Shown piece after piece: positions 57,954-64,000 of a stretch of DNA of 64,000 bases. The notes beneath the pieces are model-generated. The model saw only the letters and a list, made by a program, of their open reading frames with translations. It was not told where the DNA came from and did not search any database. Where the stretch lies: positions 4,865,501 to 4,929,500 of the forward strand of contig NZ_CP108143.1 of the NCBI RefSeq assembly GCF_036206005.1. Direction: 5' to 3'. The position numbers and the translations under genes were made by a program. The DNA comes from Streptomyces sp. NBC_00178. Lineage in GTDB: Bacteria; Actinomycetota; Actinomycetes; Streptomycetales; Streptomycetaceae. The stretch's first letter is position 1. Every line of letters begins with the position of its first letter.

Positions 57954-58891
57954 GCGGCGCCTCCCTTCGGGCGGCCCAGCGACAGCATGTTGGCCCTGAT
58001 CTTCTGGAACGGGGTGTCCGGCAGGCTGCGGCTGGAGCCGCGTGCGTAGTAGCGCTCCAGGTAGTACTGGCCGATGCTCAGGATCGAGGTGAGCACCATG
58101 TACCAGGCCGCCGCAAGGAACAGCATCTCCACGGTGGCACCCGAGGTCTGCGAGACGTTCTGGGTGGAACGCAGCAGCTCGGTGTACTGGACGGCCACCG
58201 CGAGCGACGAGGTCTTCAGCATGTTGATGACCTCGTTGCCGGTCGGCGGCACGATCACGCGCATCGCCTGGGGAACGACGATCCGCCGCAGCGTCTTGCC
58301 GTGGCTCATGCCCAGCGCGTGCGCCGCCTCGGTCTGCCCCTCGTCCACCGACTGGAGGCCGGCGCGGCAGATCTCCGCCATGTACGCCGCCTCGTTGAGC
58401 CCGAGGCCCAGCAGCGCGCAGAGGAACGGAGTCATGAAGGACGACCACTCGTCCTTGTAGATCGGCCCGAGGTTGATGTACTCGAAGACGATCCCGAGGT
58501 TGAACCAGACCAGCAGTTGTACGTAGACCGGGGTTCCGCGGAAGAACCAGATGTAGCCCCAGGCTATGGACGTGGTCACCGGGTTCTTCGAAAGCCGCAT
58601 CACGGCCAGCACGATGCCCAGCACCACGCCGATGATCATCGAGAGGACCGTGATGATGACGGTGTTCTTGACGCCTTCGAGGATCTGGTGATCGAAGAAG
58701 TAGTCCGGGATCGCGCCCCAGTTGATGTCGCCCTGTGCGAACGCGTACACGAGCGCGGCCAGCAGGCCTATGGCGACGACGGCCGAGACGTACCGGCCGT
58801 AGTGGCGCACCGGTATGGCCTTGATCGCCTCCGGCCCCGCCGACGGGGTGGGCGGGGTGTCCGCCGGGCCCGCTTCCTTGGTTTCAGTCAC
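57950..58891 (-). CDS. Polar amino-acid ABC transporter, permease
   Basis: A 313-residue permease of the HisM/GlnP type, with five to six helices in the C-terminal part (NTVIITVLSMIIGVVLGIVLAVM and following) and an EAA loop near AHALGMSHGKTLRRIVVPQAM. A cytosolic N-terminus of about 30 residues is Pro/Glu-rich. It is the only permease, so a homodimer is likely. Confidence 0.93.
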   Translation of the reverse strand: MTETKEAGPADTPPTPSAGPEAIKAIPVRHYGRYVSAVVAIGLLAALVYAFAQGDINWGAIPDYFFDHQILEGVKNTVIITVLSMIIGVVLGIVLAVMRLSKNPVTTSIAWGYIWFFRGTPVYVQLLVWFNLGIVFEYINLGPIYKDEWSSFMTPFLCALLGLGLNEAAYMAEICRAGLQSVDEGQTEAAHALGMSHGKTLRRIVVPQAMRVIVPPTGNEVINMLKTSSLAVAVQYTELLRSTQNVSQTSGATVEMLFLAAAWYMVLTSILSIGQYYLERYYARGSSRSLPDTPFQKIRANMLSLGRPKGGAA

Positions 58892-58920
58892 AGCTGATGC
58901 CTTTCAGCGCCGGTCCCGGT

Positions 58921-59880
58921 TCAGGACCCGCCGTTGATCTTGGCCTCGGTGACCGCGCCCTCGTCGACGCCCCACTTGGAGATGACCTTCGCGTAGTCGC
59001 CGTTCTTGATGACCGCGTTCAGAGCCGCCTCGATCGCCTTGGTGAGCTCGTCGTTGCCCTTGGCCACGGCGATGCCGTACGGGGCCGCCTCGACCTGCTC
59101 GCCGACCAGCTGGAAGTCCTTGCCGCCGCCCGAGGTCTTCACCGCGTAGGCGGCGACCGGGAAGTCCGAGGAGCCGGCGTCGGCGCCGCCGCCGCGCAGG
59201 CGGGTCTGGGCCTCGAGGTCGTTGTCGAACGCCTCGATGGAGATCTTGCCCTTGCTGCCGCACTTGGTGCTCTCGGCCTTGGCGAGGTCGTGGGAGACCG
59301 TGCCGCGCTGGACGACCAGCTTCTTGCCGCAGAGGTCCGACCAGGTGCTGATGCCCTTGTCGTCGCCCTTCTTGGTGTAGATGGAGACGCCCGCGGTGAA
59401 GTAGTCGATGAAGTCGACGCCCTCGCCGACCTTCTTCTTCGTCTCGGAGTCGACTCCGTCCTGGCGGTCCTTGGTGTCGGTCATGGCGGACATCGCCAGG
59501 TCGTAGCGCTTCGAGCGCAGGCCGGTGAGGAGCGTGTCGAACGTGCCGTTCTCGAAGACGAACTTCACGCCGAGCTGCTTGCCGAGGGCGTCCGCCAGGT
59601 CGGGGTCGATACCCACCGTCTTGCCGGACTTGTCCTTGAACTCGACCGGCGGGTAGGCGATGTCGGATCCCACCTTGATCTCGCCCTTGTCCTTGATGGA
59701 CTGGGGGACGAGGTCGGCGAGGGGGGCGTCCTTGGTCGCGGAGGCGCCCGAGTCCTTCTTGGTGGCGCTGTCGGTCTGGTCGCCGCATGCGGTCAGCAGC
59801 AGGGTGCCCGCGACCGCGACTGCGCAGACCGCGGCAATCCGGGACGTTGCGGTCGAACGACAGAGGGTGCTTGCGGTCAT
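58921..59880 (-). CDS. Polar amino-acid ABC transporter, lipoprotein binding subunit
   Basis: A 319-residue lipoprotein. The signal peptide ends in LLLTACGDQ (lipobox Cys about residue 32), then a Ser/Asp/Lys linker and a type II periplasmic fold (DLADALGKQLGVKFVFENGTFDTLLTGLRSKRYDLAM). Ligand is inferred to be a polar amino acid such as glutamine or glutamate. GGAGG lies nine nt before ATG 59880. Heads the operon with the permease and ATPase. Confidence 0.93.
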   Translation of the reverse strand: MTASTLCRSTATSRIAAVCAVAVAGTLLLTACGDQTDSATKKDSGASATKDAPLADLVPQSIKDKGEIKVGSDIAYPPVEFKDKSGKTVGIDPDLADALGKQLGVKFVFENGTFDTLLTGLRSKRYDLAMSAMTDTKDRQDGVDSETKKKVGEGVDFIDYFTAGVSIYTKKGDDKGISTWSDLCGKKLVVQRGTVSHDLAKAESTKCGSKGKISIEAFDNDLEAQTRLRGGGADAGSSDFPVAAYAVKTSGGGKDFQLVGEQVEAAPYGIAVAKGNDELTKAIEAALNAVIKNGDYAKVISKWGVDEGAVTEAKINGGS

Positions 59881-60401
59881 GGTCGGAATCCTCCGGCGGT
59901 GAGAAGTGCAGGTCAGGTGGTTACGCACGCACCTTCGAGTGTCGCCACCTTGTGTGATTAGGGCATCTTGCCATTCGGACTCACCCATTCAGGGGGCTGG
60001 TCATGTCAAAATCGGGTAACGGGAGACCCCCGAACCCCAACGGGCCGGTGCCGCAAGGCGGGACCTTCTGCAGGGAAGTGAGCGTTACTCCGGAGAATCT
60101 CCGGTGCGTCTCAACCGACGGACGACCTTTGTGGCCCTTAGTGGACTTGTCCAGATTTTCGGCTATGAGTCATCTCACCGAGTCGATACCGACTCGTAAG
60201 AGGCTGGGTCCGTCCGGTAAGAAAGACCTTTACACCCCTCATCCGGGGCTCAGGGCGCGTGTGCGGCGCGCCCGCGCGTATGTGTCTCCCCTGCCGGAGC
60301 GGGCCAACCGCTCGGTGCCGGGAACGTACGCGGTGCCCGCCCACCCCTCCTCAACCAGGAGTGGCCACCCTCAAATGATGAAGACTTAAGGGGTCAACAC
60401 A
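59881..60401. other. Gene-free interval before malic enzyme
   Basis: No credible gene in 521 bp; a frame from ATG 60003 lacks a ribosome site and any family sign. It contains a 7-bp hairpin (CCGGAGA/TCTCCGG near 60090-60104) and a candidate promoter at 59995-60019, implying a long untranslated leader of about 380 nt for the malic enzyme gene. Confidence 0.5.
59995..60019 (+). promoter_or_regulatory. Candidate SigB/SigH-type promoter of malic enzyme
   Basis: GGCT, 15 nt, GGGTAA fits GNNT-N15-GGGTA; motif only, by eye. Confidence 0.3.
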
Positions 60402-61637
<1,236 letters not shown>

Positions 61638-61651
61638 CCCCGGAGAGCGGA

Positions 61652-61702
61652 GGGCCGGGGCCGCCACGGAACCGCCACGCGCGGAACCGTGGCCCCCGGC
61701 CC
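61652..61702 (+). terminator. Terminator after malic enzyme
   Basis: A GC stem (GGGCCGGGG and GCCACGG pairing with CCGTGGC and CCCCGGCCC) about 15 bp past the stop, with an internal bulge. Confidence 0.75.
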
Positions 61703-61755
61703 TTCGCGTTCCCCCCGACCTCCGGTTCTGGGGCGTGTGTCACACCATCGAACGG

Positions 61756-61784
61756 TTACGTCACGACGCGTCACGGCCTATCGT
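61756..61784 (+). promoter_or_regulatory. Leaderless promoter of the MDR oxidoreductase gene
   Basis: TTACGT (61756-61761), 17-nt spacer, TATCGT (61779-61784), then seven nt before ATG 61792; no ribosome site. Confidence 0.65.
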
Positions 61785-61791
61785 CGTGGCC

Positions 61792-62757
61792 ATGTTCGCC
61801 GCCTATGCAGCCCGCATCGACCGTGACCGGCCCCTCGACGGACTCGAGCTGGGTGAACGCCCGGCCCCCGAGGCGCGGTCCGGGTGGACCACCGTCCAGG
61901 TCAGGGCCGCGTCGCTCAATCACCACGACCTCTGGTCCCTGCGCGGCGTGGGGCTCGCCGAGGACAAGCTTCCGATGATCCTCGGCTGCGACGCGGCGGG
62001 CGTCGACCAGGACGGCAACGAGGTCGTCCTGCACTCCGTCATCGGCCAGACCGGGCACGGGGTCGGCCCGGGCGAGCCCCGGTCCATCCTCACCGAGCGA
62101 TACCAGGGCACCTTCGCCGAACAGGTCACCGTCCCCAGCTGGAACGTGCTGCCCAAGCCGAAGGAGCTCACCTTCGAAGAGGCCGCCTGCCTGCCCACCG
62201 CCTGGCTGACGGCCTACCGGATGCTGTTCACCAACGCAGGTGTACGGCCCGGCGACTCCGTCCTCGTGCAGGGTGCGGGCGGCGGTGTCGCCACCGCCGC
62301 GATCGTGCTCGGCAAGGCCGCCGGTCTCCGCATGTTCGCCACCAGCCGCGACGAGGCCAAGCGCAAGCGGGCGATCGAACTGGGCGCTGTGGACGCCTGT
62401 GAGCCCGGGGCGAGGCTGCCCCAGCGGGTGGACGCCGTCATCGAGACGGTGGGGGCCGCGACCTGGTCCCACTCCGTCAAGTCGCTGCGGCCGGGCGGGA
62501 CCCTGGTCATCTCCGGGGCCACCAGCGGAGACCGCCCCTCGCACGCCGAACTGACCCGCATCTTCTTCCTGGAACTCAAGGTCGTCGGTTCCACCATGGG
62601 CTCCAAGGACGAGCTGGAGGACCTCCTCTCGTTCTGCGCGGCCACCGGCGTGCGGCCCGTCATCGACGGGACGCTGCCGCTGGACCGGGCCCGCGAGGGC
62701 TTCGAACGCCTCGCCGCTGGGGACCTGTTCGGGAAGATCGTGCTCACCACCTCGTGA
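61792..62757 (+). CDS. Zinc-binding-type alcohol dehydrogenase/quinone oxidoreductase (MDR family)
   Basis: A 321-residue MDR enzyme. N-terminal GroES-like domain with SLNHHDLWSLRG and LGCDAAG; cofactor-binding QGAGGGVATAAIVLGKAAGLR. The zinc-ligand Cys/His pattern of classical alcohol dehydrogenases is not complete, so a zinc-free quinone-reductase-like protein is likely. ATG 61792 is seven nt after a -10 hexamer. The stop overlaps the next gene's GTG (GTGA). Confidence 0.88.
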   Translation: MFAAYAARIDRDRPLDGLELGERPAPEARSGWTTVQVRAASLNHHDLWSLRGVGLAEDKLPMILGCDAAGVDQDGNEVVLHSVIGQTGHGVGPGEPRSILTERYQGTFAEQVTVPSWNVLPKPKELTFEEAACLPTAWLTAYRMLFTNAGVRPGDSVLVQGAGGGVATAAIVLGKAAGLRMFATSRDEAKRKRAIELGAVDACEPGARLPQRVDAVIETVGAATWSHSVKSLRPGGTLVISGATSGDRPSHAELTRIFFLELKVVGSTMGSKDELEDLLSFCAATGVRPVIDGTLPLDRAREGFERLAAGDLFGKIVLTTS

Positions 62758-63299
62758 GCCCGGCCGACGCGCTGCCCACGCCGGAGGGTCTGCTGCTGCG
62801 GCCCTGGCGGTCCGGTGACGCGCCCGCCGTACTCCGCGCCTTCGCGGCGGAGGAGATGGCCCGTCAGGCGGCGCGGCCGGTCACGACCACGGCCGAGGCG
62901 CTGGACTGGATCGCCGGCCGGGCCGCCGAACGGGCCGCGGGCACCGGATTCGCCTGGGCCGTCGTCCGGGACGGAGAGGCGCTGGGGTCCGTGGCCGTCA
63001 CGGCGGTCAGTCACGTCCACGACACCGGCTGGGTGTCGTACTGGACCGCCGGATCGGCCCGGGGGACAGGGGTCGCGGCGGCCGGCGTACGCGAACTGGC
63101 GCGCTGGGCCTTCGCCGAACTCGGTCTCCACCGGCTCGAACTCGGGCACCGAACGAACAATTCCGCCTCCTGCTCCGTCGCCCTGCGGGCCGGCTTCGCC
63201 CCGGAGGGCGTCGAGCGCGCGAAACTCCGCTACGGGAGTGAGCGCTACGACGTGGAGCGGCACGCCCGCCTCGCCACCGACCCTGTCAATCTCGGTTGA
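62754..63299 (+). CDS. GNAT-family N-acetyltransferase (RimJ/RimL-like)
   Basis: A 181-residue acetyltransferase. The CoA region is YWTAGSARGTGVAAAGVRELARWAF and HRLELGHRTNNSASCSVALRAGF is typical of the RimJ/L-type subfamily. GTG 62754 overlaps the oxidoreductase stop. A role in N-terminal or small-molecule acetylation cannot be told apart. Confidence 0.87.
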   Translation: MSPADALPTPEGLLLRPWRSGDAPAVLRAFAAEEMARQAARPVTTTAEALDWIAGRAAERAAGTGFAWAVVRDGEALGSVAVTAVSHVHDTGWVSYWTAGSARGTGVAAAGVRELARWAFAELGLHRLELGHRTNNSASCSVALRAGFAPEGVERAKLRYGSERYDVERHARLATDPVNLG

Positions 63300-63325
63300 C
63301 GCGCCCTCTGGTGTCAACGTATGTT
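63296..63325 (+). promoter_or_regulatory. Promoter of the HTH/Clp_N operon
   Basis: TTGACG (63296-63301), 18-nt spacer, TATGTT (63320-63325), six nt before ATG 63332: leaderless. The palindrome overlapping it is listed next. Confidence 0.65.
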
Positions 63326-63329
63326 GACA
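63312..63329. promoter_or_regulatory. Palindromic operator at the HTH/Clp_N promoter
   Basis: TGTCAAC-GTAT-GTTGACA is a perfect 7-bp inverted repeat overlapping the -10 and ending two bases before ATG. Its most likely ligand is the HTH protein encoded immediately downstream. Confidence 0.75.
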
Positions 63330-63331
63330 CC

Positions 63332-63541
63332 ATGACCGAAGCAACGGACCTCGCCGCCCGTGCCGGCGACCACGACCCGCGAGTCGGGCTCCGCGCGGTC
63401 GCCGCGCTGCGGCGGCTGCTGGAACAACTCGAAGCCGTCCAGGTGAGAAGCGCCCGCGCGAAGGGCTGGTCGTGGCAGGAGATCGCTGCCGAGCTGGGTG
63501 TCAGCAGGCAGGCCGTGCACAAGAAGTACGGGAGGCATTGA
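63332..63541 (+). CDS. Small helix-turn-helix protein
   Basis: A 69-residue protein with a central helix and a C-terminal HTH (WSWQEIAAELGVSRQAVHKKYG). It lacks a ligand domain. ATG 63332 follows the promoter directly. Its TGA overlaps the next ATG by one base (TGATG), so it is coupled to the Clp_N gene. The palindrome over its own promoter suggests autorepression. Confidence 0.85.
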   Translation: MTEATDLAARAGDHDPRVGLRAVAALRRLLEQLEAVQVRSARAKGWSWQEIAAELGVSRQAVHKKYGRH

Positions 63542-64000
63542 TGTTCGAGCGATTCACCAAGGGGGCCCGGGCCGCGGTGACGGGCGCGGTGACCCACGCC
63601 GAGCGGGCCGGAGCGGACGCGATCACGGAGGAGCACCTGCTGTTCTCCCTGCTGGACCAGGAGGGCAGCCGGGCCTCGTTCGCCGTGGCCGCACTCGGGC
63701 TCACCGACCGCAGGGCCTCCATCGAGGCGGCGTTCGCGGAGACCCGCCGCCGCGGCGGGCTCACCAAGGCCGACACGGAGGCGCTGGCGGGCCTGGGCAT
63801 CGACGTCACCGAGATCGTGGCCCGGGTCGAGGGCGCGCACGGTGCGGGCGTCCTCGCGGGCGACCGCAGGAGCCGGCGGTGGTGGTCGGGTCAACGGCCC
63901 TTCACCACGGGGGCGAAAGGCGTGCTGGAGAAGTCGCTGCGCATCGCTCTGGGCCGCCGCGACCGCTTCATCGGCGAGGAACACCTCCTGCTCGCGCTGA
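63541..64000 (+). CDS. Clp N-domain protein, 3' end outside window
   Basis: At least 153 residues of Clp_N repeat sequence: the first repeat ARAAVTGAVTHAERAGADAITEEHLLFSLL and the second near the edge, AKGVLEKSLRIALGRRDRFIGEEHLLLAL. Clp_N domains bind adaptors or substrates of AAA+ proteases. Whether ATPase domains follow cannot be seen; stand-alone Clp_N proteins of about 180-240 residues occur in Streptomyces. Coupled to the HTH gene by a one-base overlap. Confidence 0.85.
   Translation, partial: MFERFTKGARAAVTGAVTHAERAGADAITEEHLLFSLLDQEGSRASFAVAALGLTDRRASIEAAFAETRRRGGLTKADTEALAGLGIDVTEIVARVEGAHGAGVLAGDRRSRRWWSGQRPFTTGAKGVLEKSLRIALGRRDRFIGEEHLLLAL

Noticed and set aside
60003..60389. A 128-residue plus-strand frame before malic enzyme
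   Set aside because: No ribosome site, no recognisable domain, random-looking composition.

Overview
The window is a 64 kb stretch of very GC-rich actinomycete chromosome. Third codon positions are almost all G or C, GTG starts are frequent, and many genes overlap at ATGA or GTGA. The gene set points to Streptomyces: SigR-RsrA, DasR with dasABCD and nagB, the nrdABS operon behind a cobalamin riboswitch, nickel SodN-SodX, CatR-CatA, NsrR-Hmp, SnpA with a LysR regulator, WblE, SigH-UshX and a family 2B encapsulin. The order sigR, rsrA ... nrd ... dasR-dasABCD-nagB ... sensor kinase ... wblE ... sigH matches my memory of the S. coelicolor SCO5216-SCO5244 core region. This is ordinary core chromosome; I see no prophage, insertion sequence or CRISPR array.

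Layout. 1-1.6 kb: 3' part of a Sel1/TPR protein, then initiator tRNA-Met with a strong terminator. 2-4 kb: divergent catR and catA. 4.1-9.1 kb: a CBS-domain protein, hisN, a TetR regulator overlapping an SMR exporter tail to tail, and aroA-rsgA. 9.2-11.5 kb: an M50-type membrane peptidase, an SRAP (HMCES/YedK) protein and an alpha/beta hydrolase. 11.5-12.8 kb: sigR-rsrA with a SigR-type promoter. 12.9-18.3 kb: two coupled membrane HD-domain proteins, a TPR protein, peptide deformylase and a secreted M15 peptidase. 18.3-23.3 kb (minus strand): nrdA-nrdB-nrdS under a B12 riboswitch. 23.3-25.8 kb: an acetyltransferase and an MctP-type symporter with its small DUF3311 partner. 26-32.7 kb: the DasR/chitobiose uptake cluster and nagB, with four DasR-box-like sites. 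32.7-38.4 kb: a PdtaS-like kinase, wblE, a lipid kinase, a small membrane protein and sigH-ushX.

38.6-44.1 kb: a UBP zinc finger, a Na+/H+ antiporter, a PLP enzyme, an amidase, and flavohaemoglobin with NsrR. 44.3-45.7 kb: an FAD-linked oxidase gene split by a 2-nt frameshift. 46.1-49.5 kb: a family 2B encapsulin shell gene followed by a polyprenyl synthase, its probable cargo, and an acetyltransferase. 49.5-54.5 kb: a hypothetical protein, snapalysin with its LysR activator, an epimerase, a DUF952 protein and an NmrA-like oxidoreductase. 54.6-57.1 kb: sodN/sodX, a CGNR zinc-finger protein and a methyltransferase. 57.2-59.9 kb: a polar amino-acid ABC transporter. 60.4-64 kb: malic enzyme, an MDR oxidoreductase, an acetyltransferase, and a small HTH protein coupled to a Clp N-domain protein that runs off the right edge.

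Themes. Much of the window concerns redox and nitrosative stress (CatR, SigR, NsrR, Hmp, SodN) and N-acetylglucosamine signalling (DasR). Several regulator genes look leaderless, with a TAnnnT hexamer 6-7 nt upstream of the ATG. The most interesting locus for follow-up is the encapsulin/polyprenyl synthase pair. Next come the split oxidase, the HTH/Clp_N pair with its palindromic operator, the CRP-like palindromes before wblE and the CBS gene, and the probable sRNA-bearing gap before the PdtaS-like kinase. Gene identities come from motif reading and memory of families; no database search was run.
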